A DNA stretch of 64,000 bases, taken from NCBI GenBank assembly GCA_963820795.1, contig CAWGBJ010000012.1:65061-129060 (forward strand). Direction: 5' to 3'. A program made the translations under genes and the position numbers. This document shows, piece after piece, positions 53,482 to 62,304 of this stretch; within the stretch, counting starts at the first letter, position 1; each line of letters opens with the position of its first letter. The notes below the pieces were generated by a model. The model was given only the letters and a program-made list of their open reading frames with translations. It had not been told where the DNA came from and ran no database searches. The DNA is from Roseiarcus sp963820795 (GTDB lineage Bacteria; Pseudomonadota; Alphaproteobacteria; Rhizobiales; Beijerinckiaceae).

Positions 53482-54091
53482 TTATTTTACTTTCAACGAC
53501 GGTTCAACGGCCGAGGTAAATTCTTTGAAGATGTTCTTGACTAGTTCTACACCATTTGCGTCGCAAAGCGTCTTCCGGCTAATATCGCTATCTAGATAGC
53601 GTTCAGCACACTCAAAAATTCCATAATCGCTATTGAAAGTTCCTGTTTTCCTTGCCCCTTCAGGTGCCTTCTTTAGCGCGTCCAGTACGTTTTTGCCCGT
53701 CCCTCTAGTCGTCGTTCGATTGCGGCCAGAGTAATAAAGCCCGACAGAAGGTCGTTCATCGCTTTCCGCAGTCAGCCATCCAATCGATTTCGGTACGAAA
53801 GCTAATACGTATGGTCCTACTTCAGTTGCATCGTCGTAATAATCCTCCAAGGCCCAGTAGACATTGTAACCATAGCTGTCGGAGGAAACCGGAAATAAAG
53901 AGTAGAACTGAGATGTTCTTTTACCGTTAAGCTCAGAAATTGCTAATTCAGCGGCCAATTTTAAGAAACATAGCGAGTTGGTTAGGTAAGTCCACTTCTA
54001 CTGTCGCAATCCACTTATAGAATGCGGCTATTTGATCGAGGTTATCGATATACCACCCTGCGTCCTTGCTGAACAATTTAGCCCCTCCCAT
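53482..54091 (-). pseudogene. Hypothetical protein, AT-rich, frameshifted
   Basis: ATG 54091 begins MGGAKLFSKDAGWYIDNLDQ and runs to NQLAMFLK; skipping one A of an A run near 53,963 joins it to LAAELAISELNGKRTSQF and the open frame down to 53482. The product would be about 202 residues with no signal peptide. I do not recognise the family. Base composition is clearly lower in G+C than the chromosome, which fits recent arrival with the island after tRNA-Glu. Confidence 0.5.
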
Positions 54092-54117
54092 AGTAGTTTA
54101 TGAAGCCAAGTATTGAG

Positions 54118-54266
54118 TTAGCCACAGGTGTACGTTGCCTCGATTTCAGGCAACTGATCAATTACGGCCGCGGCGACAGCATCAGACTGATCTTCGACAG
54201 TTGTAGCCCGGGTGTGGCTCGTAACGCATTGATATAGTTTGCCTCGATGAGCGGCGAGCCCGAAAG
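54118..54266 (-). pseudogene. C-terminal gene fragment cut by the insertion sequence
   Basis: The minus strand encodes TFGLAAHRGKLYQCVTSH followed by RATTVEDQSDAVAAAVIDQL and a stop at 54118. The frame enters directly from the IS end, so the N-terminal part is missing. Its continuation is not found on the far side of the IS. No family recognised. Confidence 0.4.
54185..54201 (+). repeat. 17-bp inverted repeat outside the IS, left copy
   Basis: GACTGATCTTCGACAGT at 54185-54201 is exactly reverse-complementary to 56105-56121. The two copies bracket the IS element at 66 and 53 bases from the flanking TGTAGTGCCAC copies. Both encode TVEDQS when read in their own direction. Confidence 0.7.
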
Positions 54267-56052
54267 TGTAGTGCCACGTTGTCGCCGGTTTAGCTTGATT
54301 TTTAGGAATGCCTGGCAGAGTCTGTGCGCACCAGGATCGAATCGGCGTCAGGCTCCCCGTCATGTACTTCCGCAAGAAAACCTCGGTCGGTCGCGCCTAT
54401 CTGCAAATCGTCGAGAGCCGGCGCGAGGGCTCGGCGGTCCGCCAGCAGGTGATCGCGACGCTCGGGCGGATCGACGAGTTGCAAGCAAGCGGGCAGCTGG
54501 AACGCCTGCTGCGCTCGGGGGCGCGGTTCGCCGAGAAGGCGATCGTGCTCGATGCGCTCGACCGCGGCGAGGCGACGGTCGTTTCGACCCGGCGCATCGG
54601 TCCGGCGCTCGCCTTCGAGCGGGTGTGGGAGGAGACCGGCTGCCGCGGCGTGATCGAGCGCCTGGCGAAGGCGCGCAAGCATGAGTTCTCGCTGGAGCGG
54701 GCGGCGTTCCTGACCGTGCTGCACCGCCTCGTCTGCGGCGGCTCGGACCGCGCCGCCGACCGTTGGCGCGAGGATTATCGCATCGACGGCGTCGACGGGA
54801 TCGAACTGCAACATCTCTATCGCACGATGGCGTGGCTGGGCGAGGAGCTTGCCGAAGACCAACAGGACGGCGCGACGCCGTTTTCGCCGCGCTGCGTGAA
54901 GGACGTCCTGGAGGAGGAGTTGTTCGCCTGCCGGCGCGACCTTCTGACCACGCTCGACATCGTGTTCATGGACACCACCAGCCTCCATTTCGAAGGCGCG
55001 GGCGGCCAGACGCTGGGGCGGCGCGGCTTCTCCAAGGATCATCGGCCCGACCTCAACCAGATGATCCTGGCCGTGCTTCTCGACGGCGACGGCCGGCCGG
55101 TGTGCACCGAGATGTGGCCGGGAAACACCGCCGACGTGAACAGCCTGATCCCGGCGATCGATCGCCTGCAGCGTCGCTTCCGCATCAACCGCGTCTGCGT
55201 CGTGGCCGACCGCGGCATGATCAGCGCCGAGACGATCGCCGAACTCGAAGCGCGCAGGCTTCTCTACGTTCTGGGCGTGCGCGAGCGAACCGACAAGCTG
55301 GTGCGCGAACTCGTCCTCGACGATCCCGCGCCGTTCGTGCCCTTCGTTCTGATGAAGGAAAGGCGCGAGGTCGACTATGAGGCGAAGGCCGTGACGCTCG
55401 CCGGCCGGCGCTACATCGTCTGCCGCAACCTCGACGAGATCCACAAGGACGCCGCCAATCGCGCGACCATCGTCGCCGCGCTGGAGCGGCAGCTGAAGAA
55501 GGGCGACAAGAGCCTCGTCGGCAACAAGGGATACCGCCGTTTCCTCAAGAACCCGGAGGGCGACGGCTTCGCCATCGACCGCGAAAGGATCGAGCAGGAC
55601 GCAAAATTCGACGGCGTGTTCGTGCTGCGGAGCAATGCGAATCTCTCGCCGCTGGAGGCGATGCTCGTCTACAAACAGTTGTGGACCGTGGAGCGGACGT
55701 TCCGCACGGCAAAGAGTCTGCTCGAGACGCGGCCGATCTATCACAAACTGGATGAGACGATCCGCGGCCATGTCGCCTGCAGCTTCCTCGCGCTCGTGCT
55801 GAAGAAGGAGCTGGAGGACCGCCTCGCCGCCGCCGACAGCGGCGCCCGCGCCTCCTGGCCCGCCGTGATCGCCGACCTCAACTCGCTCACCGAGACCGAG
55901 GTCGAGCAGGACGGCAAACGCTTCCTGCTGCGATCAGCCCCGCGTCCCGCCGCCAGCCTCGCCCTTTCCGCTCTCGGCGTCGCCCCGCCGCCAACCTTGC
56001 GTCATATCGCCGACGCCTGATCCCACGCCAAAACTCCGTAATGTAGTGCCAC
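54267..56052 (+). mobile_element. IS1634-type insertion sequence
   Basis: The element contains one transposase gene and is flanked by the 11-base direct repeat TGTAGTGCCAC (54267-54277 and 56042-56052). I could not define classical terminal inverted repeats, so these limits are approximate. Further TAGTGCCA copies lie at 56911 and, inverted, at 56972. GC content is high, unlike the AT-rich genes around it, so the element entered an already foreign region. Confidence 0.7.
54362..56020 (+). CDS. IS1634-family transposase
   Basis: The 552-residue DDE transposase starts at ATG 54362 (YFRKKTSVGRAYLQIVESRR). The catalytic triad can be placed at Asp204 (MDTTSLHFEG), Asp283 (VADRGMIS) and Glu444 (WTVERTFRTAK), the YREK-like region of the IS4/IS1634 group. 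The frame is intact along its whole length, in contrast to many host genes here, so the element may be active. It would cut and paste its own DNA. Confidence 0.92.
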   Translation: MYFRKKTSVGRAYLQIVESRREGSAVRQQVIATLGRIDELQASGQLERLLRSGARFAEKAIVLDALDRGEATVVSTRRIGPALAFERVWEETGCRGVIERLAKARKHEFSLERAAFLTVLHRLVCGGSDRAADRWREDYRIDGVDGIELQHLYRTMAWLGEELAEDQQDGATPFSPRCVKDVLEEELFACRRDLLTTLDIVFMDTTSLHFEGAGGQTLGRRGFSKDHRPDLNQMILAVLLDGDGRPVCTEMWPGNTADVNSLIPAIDRLQRRFRINRVCVVADRGMISAETIAELEARRLLYVLGVRERTDKLVRELVLDDPAPFVPFVLMKERREVDYEAKAVTLAGRRYIVCRNLDEIHKDAANRATIVAALERQLKKGDKSLVGNKGYRRFLKNPEGDGFAIDRERIEQDAKFDGVFVLRSNANLSPLEAMLVYKQLWTVERTFRTAKSLLETRPIYHKLDETIRGHVACSFLALVLKKELEDRLAAADSGARASWPAVIADLNSLTETEVEQDGKRFLLRSAPRPAASLALSALGVAPPPTLRHIADA

Positions 56053-56104
56053 GGCGGCGCTCCAGCGCGCTTTTGCGCGCATAATCAATAATTTGGTTCC
56101 ACGC

Positions 56105-56121
56105 ACTGTCGAAGATCAGTC
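56105..56121 (-). repeat. 17-bp inverted repeat outside the IS, right copy
   Basis: This is the reverse complement of 54185-54201. It overlaps the C-terminal codons of the nuclease gene that ends at 56116. Confidence 0.7.
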
Positions 56122-56766
56122 AGAAAATTCTCTAAAAGAGAGTGAGCAGAAGTGGCAACTCGCTGGTGGTTCGCCACTCGGACTCAAAAAAATTCCAACA
56201 ACGTTCTCCGATTTTATATTGAGCTGGTGCGCACGCTCTACTGCGTCAGTCCACAAGCGATCTGTTTGTTTCTTCCCTCTAACGTAAGTTTCCACGCCTC
56301 CCCGTAACTTGTGTTCGATACGTACGAAAATCGCTCTAACGCCACGCGTGTGGACATCGATATCCGCGCGGCTTGAACTCCCGCGCCGCTCACGACGTAC
56401 ATTTATTCGCGGCAACTCCTCCCCGATGGTCCATTGAAGATCCTGGTATATTGAGACCAAGTTTGGATTACGTGACGCTAACGTATTTATGACCCGCAGA
56501 AGAATTCCTGTCCCAAATGAATGTCCCCATCGTGTGTCGAACAATGCCGCTATGACGTCGCTCAAACGATTTTCGTCAGGCTGCCATCCCGCAATGCTCA
56601 CCCAATCGAAAGGTTGAATTTCACGCAAAAATTTCTTGAGGAAGACACGATGGCTCCATTTGGGCTGGAGAGACGCTTGGAATGCATCCAAGAATTGGCC
56701 CGTCCAAAGGTTCAGCAGTAAGGTTGCGTTGCCTGCCCCGAAAGTCTCGTCCCAATCTGTAAGCAA
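56116..56766 (-). CDS. PD-(D/E)XK nuclease-superfamily protein
   Basis: The 216-residue protein resembles the PDDEXK_4 group: an early Glu in ENRLSDVIAALFDTRWGHSF, then ADIDVHTRGVRAIFVRIEHK with Asp137, Glu151 and Lys153 forming the D-ExK site, followed by GKKQTDRLWTDA. Such nucleases occur in defence and mobile DNA. The C-terminus is short (FREFSD) and stops next to the 17-base repeat and the IS, so the gene may be truncated. It is AT-rich relative to the chromosome. No partner is recognisable nearby. Confidence 0.65.
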   Translation of the reverse strand: MLTDWDETFGAGNATLLLNLWTGQFLDAFQASLQPKWSHRVFLKKFLREIQPFDWVSIAGWQPDENRLSDVIAALFDTRWGHSFGTGILLRVINTLASRNPNLVSIYQDLQWTIGEELPRINVRRERRGSSSRADIDVHTRGVRAIFVRIEHKLRGGVETYVRGKKQTDRLWTDAVERAHQLNIKSENVVGIFLSPSGEPPASCHFCSLSFREFSD

Positions 56767-56910
56767 CCTTGCGGCGCGGCTAGCAGTAATTCACTCACTT
56801 CTCGATGCATTGCTGCCCGGGCTACCACTTCGTATGTCAGCGACCACCGCAATCGGCCCCGTTCGAGCAAGCCGTCAATAATTCTCCGGATTGCCCGGCT
56901 AAACTGTGCA

Positions 56911-56979
56911 TAGTGCCACGAGGCGCTTTTTTCGGCAAGCCGCGCGGCGAGCCGGATCGAGCCGGATAGCCTGGCACTA
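56911..56979. repeat. 69-bp mini-element with TAGTGCCA ends
   Basis: TAGTGCCA at 56911-56918 is matched by TGGCACTA at 56972-56979, giving an 8-base inverted repeat around 53 GC-rich bases. The same motif flanks the IS1634 transposase at 54269 and 56044. It could be a solo or deleted copy of the same element. The rest of 56767-57141 shows no gene I can support. Confidence 0.4.
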
Positions 56980-57141
56980 ATTGAGCGCCCTGAGCCGTGG
57001 AATTCTCTCTTAAGGGCGGTGAGGCGTACTCCGCGCTCGCAATGGAATGACGGCTATGGCGCGGACTTGGTCTTTCCTGAGGCGACCCTTGTAGGCGCAC
57101 TTCCCGCCCATTTGCGACGTGCCCGGGAGCCCGCCATGGTC

Positions 57142-57268
57142 GCATCGGCTTCCGCCAGTCGGTCAGCTTCCTCTCCGCGTCGGAGCGATTGCAGCATCAT
57201 CGCGCGACCATCCCCCAACCCTCGCCGGTTTGTTGGCGGCTGCCCTCTTCGCCTTCGCCGCCGCTCGC
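57142..57268 (+). repeat. Direct repeat of about 130 bp, copy A
   Basis: Closely similar to 58367-58496 in the same orientation; long shared blocks include GCAGCATCATCGCGCGACCA and AACCCTCGCCGGTTTG. On the minus strand copy B covers the start of the small gene at 58188-58416, so copy A is a duplicated gene head. No intact gene lies in 57269-57472. Confidence 0.7.
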
Positions 57269-57472
57269 CTCGCCGAGGGGCCAATCGGCGGGCTACGGTG
57301 TTGTCGAGGAGTGCCCTCCGACGAGTCCGGGCCACCTCAGGACTTCCGCAAATCAGCGGCCGTCGGAGCACGGCCTTGCGGGCTTTTTCCGGCATGAGCG
57401 CGGCGAAGGTGGTAAGTATCACGCACCCGCCCGGCCGCTTTCGCCAATGAGCCAAGCCAAGCGGCTGTCCCC

Positions 57473-58178
57473 TCAAACCCAAATCGTCATCGGCAGTCCA
57501 GTCGTATCGGAAGGGACGGGCTCAATCAGACTGCGCCCCTTTCCATCTGCAAGACGGAGCGCAGACCAACATGCGACGGTAGCATCCAGGATGTCCTCAA
57601 GAGGCAAACCCTGCTTTCGACCGGAGTCGAGGATCGCGTCCAAACCGGAGAAATATCGATGGAGTGCTCGCTGCCGCTCGTCCCGTCCTTTTTGCTTTTT
57701 CTTCGAATACTCCATCGGGTGGCCGACCAGCTCGCAGAAGCTCACTTCAGGATGCACCTCACGGATCACCTCGCGCAGGTTGGGGCGCGCGCGCAAAAGG
57801 TCATCAACTTCTCTGATCTTGGGTAAGATGAAGAAGGTTTGCTTGCTGATCGCCTTACCGCTCGGCGCGCTGGCCCGCGAGCGGGCACATGCGTCCTCGA
57901 ACAAGGATGCTGCGAGAACAGGTCGAACGGGAGCCGGGAAGACGCTACTGGCCCGCTTCTGAAGACGCTTTCTCGCCTCTCGATCGCAGGTGCGTCCGCC
58001 GGTCTCGTACGCGTCGCAGAGGCCGATTGGAACATCAACCCCGACGACTTCGAAACCGCAAATCACTGTCGAAAATTTCGGACAGAGTGCGCACCTTCCG
58101 AATGCTCCATCGGTCCGTCCCAGTGATAACGACTGCCCAACCGTCGCGGGTGCCATCGACGCCTGCGACACGAACCAT
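57473..58178 (-). pseudogene. DUF429 family protein, one-base frameshift near the N-terminus
   Basis: ATG 58178 begins MVRVAGVDGTRDGWAVVITG and LSEIFDSDLRF, the standard DUF429 opening. Dropping one C near 58,058 moves the frame to EVVGVDVPIGL, RACDREARKRL-like sequence, SSVFPAPVRPVL and later EVHPEVSFCELVGHPM. The total is 3n+1, and an intact product would be 234 residues. DUF429 proteins are predicted RNase H-fold nucleases of unknown role. The gene is flanked by a pair of direct repeats of about 130 bp and follows a small gene with which it may be co-transcribed. Confidence 0.75.
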
Positions 58179-58187
58179 GGCGACACC

Positions 58188-58416
58188 TCAGTACCGGAGA
58201 CTATCCACCCCGACTTTATGCCGGTTCGCTTCGCGACGATGATCGCGACGCGTCGCCAGTGATCCGGCGACCGCCGTGAGTTGTCCCATCCGGCAGGGTA
58301 ACGTCACGCTCGCGCTGGCGGGCCTCTCCACAAGCCTCGGCCCCGCGGTCGCGGATCAGCGCCTCGGCGTCGGCTTGCGCCAGCCGGTCAGCGCTTCCTG
58401 GCGACGCCGGAGCCAT
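58188..58416 (-). pseudogene. Small conserved protein upstream of DUF429, broken by indels
   Basis: From ATG 58416 the minus strand reads ADRLAQADAEALIRDRG and VTLPDGTTHGG; after two small indels it continues SPDHWRRVAIIVAKRTG and KVGVDSLRY, stopping at 58188 just before the DUF429 start. The pattern LPDGTTHxGxxxDHWRRVAxIVAxR is a small alphaproteobacterial protein type of unknown function. Its first part lies in the repeated segment 58367-58496. Confidence 0.5.
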
Positions 58417-58496
58417 TGCAGCATCATCGCGCGACCATACCCTAACCCTCGCCGGTTTGTTGGCGGCGGCCCTCTTTCGCCTTCGCCGCCGCTCGC
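58367..58496 (+). repeat. Direct repeat of about 130 bp, copy B
   Basis: Partner of 57142-57268, same orientation, 1.2 kb away. The two copies bracket the DUF429 gene. Differences are a few substitutions and small indels, judged by eye. Confidence 0.7.
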
Positions 58497-58702
58497 TTCG
58501 CTCTTCCGCGCGGCAGCCGTTACAAAGCACTTGCGCCACCGCCCTGTCGATCTTAAATCCGAGGCTCGGTCGCGCGTCGCGGCGTCTCACGCCCGCAGAG
58601 CCAAAGTATCCTTAGCGGATCAGCGCCAGCCAAAGTTGAGCCGCGACCATCCTCTCAAGTTTTCGCGCTCGCCGCGACGATTTTGTCGCGCGCGCAAGAA
58701 GG

Positions 58703-59041
58703 ATGGTCGACATGACAACATCTGATCCCGTCAAACGCGTTCGCAATGACGCCTTTGAAAAGGCCGCGCCCGAGCTTGCCCAACATGCGGAAGCGATCCG
58801 GGCGCTTGGGCGCCGCGCTTTGAGCGATGTCGTCGAGATCGGCGAGCGGCTGGCGAAAGCCAAACAGCTAATCGGTCACGGTCACTGGTTGGCATGGCTC
58901 AAAGCCGAGTTCGGCTGGACGGACGAAACCGCCCGGCGGTTCATGGATTCGCTCACGCCGGGGACTCTTCAGATCCGGCCTTGGATCGCCTCGCGAAAGT
59001 CGACCTGTTCGCTTTTGGTGGAACGGGCTTTGCCGGAGTGA
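58703..59041 (+). pseudogene. DUF3102-like protein, degenerate
   Basis: The first 75 residues are well formed: VRNDAFEKAAPELAQHAEAI, then RRALSDVVEIGERLAKAKQL and HGHWLAWLKAEFGWTDETARRF, matching DUF3102 proteins of phage and plasmid origin that may bind DNA. After about 58,940 the frame loses that character and part of the sequence continues in another frame before the stop at 59041. It is either frameshifted or truncated. AT/GC content is like the chromosome. Confidence 0.6.
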
Positions 59042-59073
59042 TTTCACGTGGAGAAAGAGACTATCGAGTCATT

Positions 59074-59355
59074 ATGTCTCGCCCATCGGCCGAGGTGGAT
59101 TTCGAGAAACTGTTCGCCGTCGGCAACGCCCAGGCCAAGCTCTATGCGCTCGTAGGGATCCGGACTCTCGATCGGAGGCGCTTCCAGCGAATCTCTGGTC
59201 CTCTACGCAACTCAGCGGAAGAAGTCGTGACGCAACATGGTTGCATCGTTGACCATGAACCCTTCCGAGCCGTTCTCCAACAAATTGAGGCCGGAAACTT
59301 CTCCGTGTATAGCGGCGCTAAGGCAACTAGTCCTGAACCCGGAATCGACCCTTGA
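59074..59355 (+). CDS. Hypothetical protein at the junction
   Basis: The 93-residue frame starts MSRPSAEVDFEKLFAVG and contains TLDRRRFQRISGPLRNSAEE. I do not recognise it. The last residues (ATSPEPGIDP) run into the point where the sequence changes character, so the C-terminus may not be native. Confidence 0.4.
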   Translation: MSRPSAEVDFEKLFAVGNAQAKLYALVGIRTLDRRRFQRISGPLRNSAEEVVTQHGCIVDHEPFRAVLQQIEAGNFSVYSGAKATSPEPGIDP

Positions 59356-59441
59356 TCATTGTGATTCCGATCACGTTTAGGCTGTGGCGTGGTTTACAAT
59401 ATAGTTCCAAGCATTCATCCCATTCGTACCGGAGGATTCTC

Positions 59442-60447
59442 ATGAAGCTCACCCCCGGCAAACTTGCCGGTCTCAAGAAAGTCTCCAACGAACGCGGCGT
59501 CATCGCCGCCGCCGCCATGGACCAGCGCGGCTCGCTGCAGAAATCGCTGGCCAAAGAAAAAGGCGGCGAAGTCACCGACGCCATGATGGAAGAATTCAAG
59601 ACCCTGGTCACCGAAGTGCTCACCCCGCATGCCACCGCCATCCTGCTCGATCCCGAGTGGGGACTGCCCGCCTCGAAGCGCCGCGCCAAGAATGCCGGCC
59701 TGCTGCTCGCCTACGAAAAGACCGGATACGACAAGACCGGCCCCGGCCGCCTGCCGCGACCTGCTCGATGCACTGGTCCGCGCGCCGCCTGAAAGAAGCC
59801 GGCGCCGACTGCGTCAAGATTCTGCTCTACTACACGCCCGATCGATCCCAAGGACGTCAACGACAAGAAGCACGCGTGGGTCGAGCGCATCGGCGACGAG
59901 TGCCGCGCCAACGACATCCCGTTCTTCCTGGAGTTCGTCGGCTACGAAGAAGGCGCGGACGAAAAGGGCCTGGACTACGCCAAGAAGAAGCCGCACATCG
60001 TCACCGAGAGCATGCGCGAGTTCACGCAAGGACCGCTACGGCGTCGACGTGCTGAAAGTCGAAGTGCCGGTCAACATGAAGTTCGTCGAAGGCACCAAGT
60101 CGTTCGGCGGACAGAAGGCCTACACCAAGAAGGAAGCCATCGACCTGTTCCACAAAGCCGCGAACGTGGCCACCAAGCCGTTCATTTATCTGTCGGCCGG
60201 CGTCAGCAACGCCGAGTTCACCGAGACGCTCGAACTCGCCGGCGAATCCGGCGTGAAGTTCAACGGCGTGCTCTGCGGCCGCGCCACCTGGAAAGACGGC
60301 ATCCCGATCTACGCCAAGCAGGGCGCCGCCGCCTTCCGCAAGTGGCTCGAGACCGAAGGCGTGAAGAACATCAACAACGTGAACGACAAACTGAAAGCCG
60401 CGACCACCTGGCACTCCATCTACGGAGTGGAACTGGTCCACGCGTAA
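59442..60447 (+). pseudogene. Tagatose 1,6-diphosphate aldolase (LacD family), four frame breaks
   Basis: The protein begins MKLTPGKLAGLKKVSNERGV after a clear GGAGGA site and shows AAAAMDQRGSLQKSL, ILLDPEWGLPAS, EAGADCVKILLYY and VEVPVNMKFVEGT with a Schiff-base-type Lys context, then FIYLSAGVSNAEF and NGVLCGRATW. It cleaves tagatose or fructose 1,6-bisphosphate to triose phosphates. Removing single bases near 59,755, 59,778, 59,838 and 60,029 gives one continuous frame of 333 residues; the length of 1006 fits four insertions. Such a load of same-type errors suggests poor read consensus, not decay. Confidence 0.82.
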
Positions 60448-60464
60448 ACCAAGAAGTTTGTGTG

Positions 60465-60493
60465 GGCGCGGGCGACTCGCCCGCGCCTTTTTT
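60465..60493 (+). terminator. Intrinsic terminator after the aldolase gene
   Basis: GGCGCGGGC (60465-60473), loop GACTC, GCCCGCGCC (60479-60487), then six T. The stem is perfect at 9 bp. Confidence 0.88.
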
Positions 60494-60507
60494 GCGCATC
60501 TACCATG

Positions 60508-60577
60508 CGTAGAGACGTAGCTTGCTACGTCCAGGGGCGATAATATTTGTAAACGTAGAGACGTAGCTTGCTACGTC
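60508..60577. repeat. Two copies of a palindromic repeat
   Basis: CGTAGAGACGTAGCTTGC plus TACGTC occurs at 60508-60531 and 60554-60577. Each contains the palindrome GACGTAGC-TT-GCTACGTC. Repeats of this kind are common in Acidobacteriota intergenic DNA, from general knowledge. Confidence 0.8.
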
Positions 60578-60602
60578 TTTTTCGCCACGAGGAGGACCCC
60601 CG

Positions 60603-61430
60603 ATGCTTCCAGCCTCTTTGTTGATACTGCTGGCCACCCTGGCCACCGTTCCCACCACCATTCGGGCCACGGTTCCCAACTTCCGCGACCTGACCATCAA
60701 GATCCGGGAAACCCGCGGCCTCTCCCACCCCATGGTGCATGCCTACTATTTCAAAGGCCCGCGCGAGCGCACAGAAATTATTCCTGAGGGAGGAATCGTC
60801 ACAGGATTCAGCGCGACCCTCATGCAGTGCGACCTGAGAGCGGTGGTTCATTTGAATCCGTCCTCGAAGTCCTACATCGTCTCTAACGGACCCGCTGCCG
60901 ACCGTAGCCCAATTGGGCCGATGCGAATCCGGCCGCAACTGCCTGATGGCCCCGACGTCAACGTCACCATGGATTCGATTGGATACTGGCGAGCGCCGTC
61001 AGGTGTCAGGTTTCGAAGCCCGCCACCTCAAGAGCACCATTGCCATTCAGCCCAGCAAAGACGCCTCTACACTGCCCGGCAAGGTCCAACTCGATACCTG
61101 GTATCTCGACCTGCCCGGGAAAGCTGCCACGAATCGATTCCGCGCTCCATGGCTTCGATCTTCGGAGGGATGTACAAAGTTGGACCCACCGGCCACCGAG
61201 ATCACTTCGTGGTTCAGTACACCGGTGTACAGCCCACCGGTTTAATCATCGAGGAGCGGTCGACTCAGAAGGAAGGTGGAAACACAATCCTCAGCAAGAC
61301 CGAACTGCTGGGTGTTTCTGAAGAGACCCTCGACGAATCCCTTTTCGAAATCCCCCCGGACTATTCGCAACACCAGAGCCCGAGGCCGAAGATGGGAACG
61401 GTCGCCGCCCCGCCCGTGGATGTCCGCTAG
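60603..61430 (+). pseudogene. Secreted DUF4412-like hypothetical protein, compensating frameshifts
   Basis: The frame starts with a signal peptide (LPASLLILLATLATVPT) and FRDLTIKIRETRGLSHPM, RERTEIIPEGG and LRAVVHLNPSSKSYIV, then near 60,995 the coherent sequence moves to another frame (ARHLKSTIAIQPSKDAS, VQLDTWYLDLPGK) and returns near 61,150 to HFVVQYTGVQPTGLIIEERS and ELLGVSEETLDESLFEIP. The net length stays in frame. The pattern resembles acidobacterial proteins that sense or bind lipoprotein-like ligands; the function is unknown. Confidence 0.6.
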
Positions 61431-61488
61431 CGGCTTTTACCATTTGCGGAGACGTTATCAGCCCAACGTGGTTGCCCTCCGCGACTCT

Positions 61489-62304
61489 TCAGTCTATGGC
61501 AGCAGATTCCTGAAGCCTCCAGAGCGCAATTAATCCCAGCAACATGAGGTTGGGAAAGAGGAACGGTGCCAGCGGGGGCGCACCGTAAATGAAATTCCTG
61601 AAAGGATGCGTGGACGGCCCACGCAGGTTTCTCTCGGCATGCAACACAAATCCCCAAACCCCCACCACTGCCTCGGCCAGCATGATCGCTGCGCAGAGCC
61701 AGATAAATTTGCGCGAAACCCGGACCAGCAACGGAGTCGCCAAGAATCCCACTGCCACTGCGCTCGCGCCCACCGCCACCCACTCCAGGGGATAAAAGAA
61801 ACCATTCTCGGCATGGTCCGAGAGGCTGAACACAAAGTTTCCGACAAATCCCCCCAGGGCCAGCAACAGAACCCACTCGGCCCACTCGGTGGACTCGGGG
61901 TCGACCATCCGGTTCAGTACGATGAGAAATCCCAAACCCGTATAAGCCAGCGGAGCCGCGAACGGCGCCGAATAGGTCAAGCTCTTGATCGTTCGCTCGT
62001 AGAAGAATGAGCTGTCAAGGTGCAGGACGACGCCTGTCAGCCCTACCAGAATCGCGCCCCACCCTACCAGGTACCCTAGATCCGTCCACACTGCCTTCCA
62101 TCGTCGCCGCAAGACCAGTCCGATCACCAACACGATCGGCGCCAGGGCAGAAAAATACAGCGGAATATATTCAGGCGCCTTCCTGAAATCATTGATGGAA
62201 TGCGCAAGGTAGATGTCGAAGGTCAAGAATCCAAGATTTACCAGCGCAAAGACCTCGAGCTGCAACCATGCCTCGGCCCACCATGCCTTATTTGGCTCGA
62301 GCAT
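61489..62304 (-). CDS. Multi-helix membrane protein, partner of the multihaem cytochrome
   Basis: The 271-residue product has seven or eight hydrophobic helices, for example IPLYFSALAPIVLVIGLVL, YLVGWGAILVGLTGVVLHL and WVLLLALGGFVGNFVFSL, and ends LIALWRLQESAAID. ATG 62304 overlaps the end of the octahaem cytochrome gene by 17 bases, so they are one operon. It could anchor the cytochrome or take electrons to the quinone pool, but I recognise no quinone or haem motif. The upstream extension to 62463 is shadow. The frame is intact, unlike its neighbours. Confidence 0.65.
   Translation of the reverse strand: MLEPNKAWWAEAWLQLEVFALVNLGFLTFDIYLAHSINDFRKAPEYIPLYFSALAPIVLVIGLVLRRRWKAVWTDLGYLVGWGAILVGLTGVVLHLDSSFFYERTIKSLTYSAPFAAPLAYTGLGFLIVLNRMVDPESTEWAEWVLLLALGGFVGNFVFSLSDHAENGFFYPLEWVAVGASAVAVGFLATPLLVRVSRKFIWLCAAIMLAEAVVGVWGFVLHAERNLRGPSTHPFRNFIYGAPPLAPFLFPNLMLLGLIALWRLQESAAID

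Noticed and set aside
57054..57482. 142-codon minus-strand frame covering repeat copy A
   Set aside because: Arg/Gly-rich and without homologous character except the repeated head of the small gene; no intact gene.
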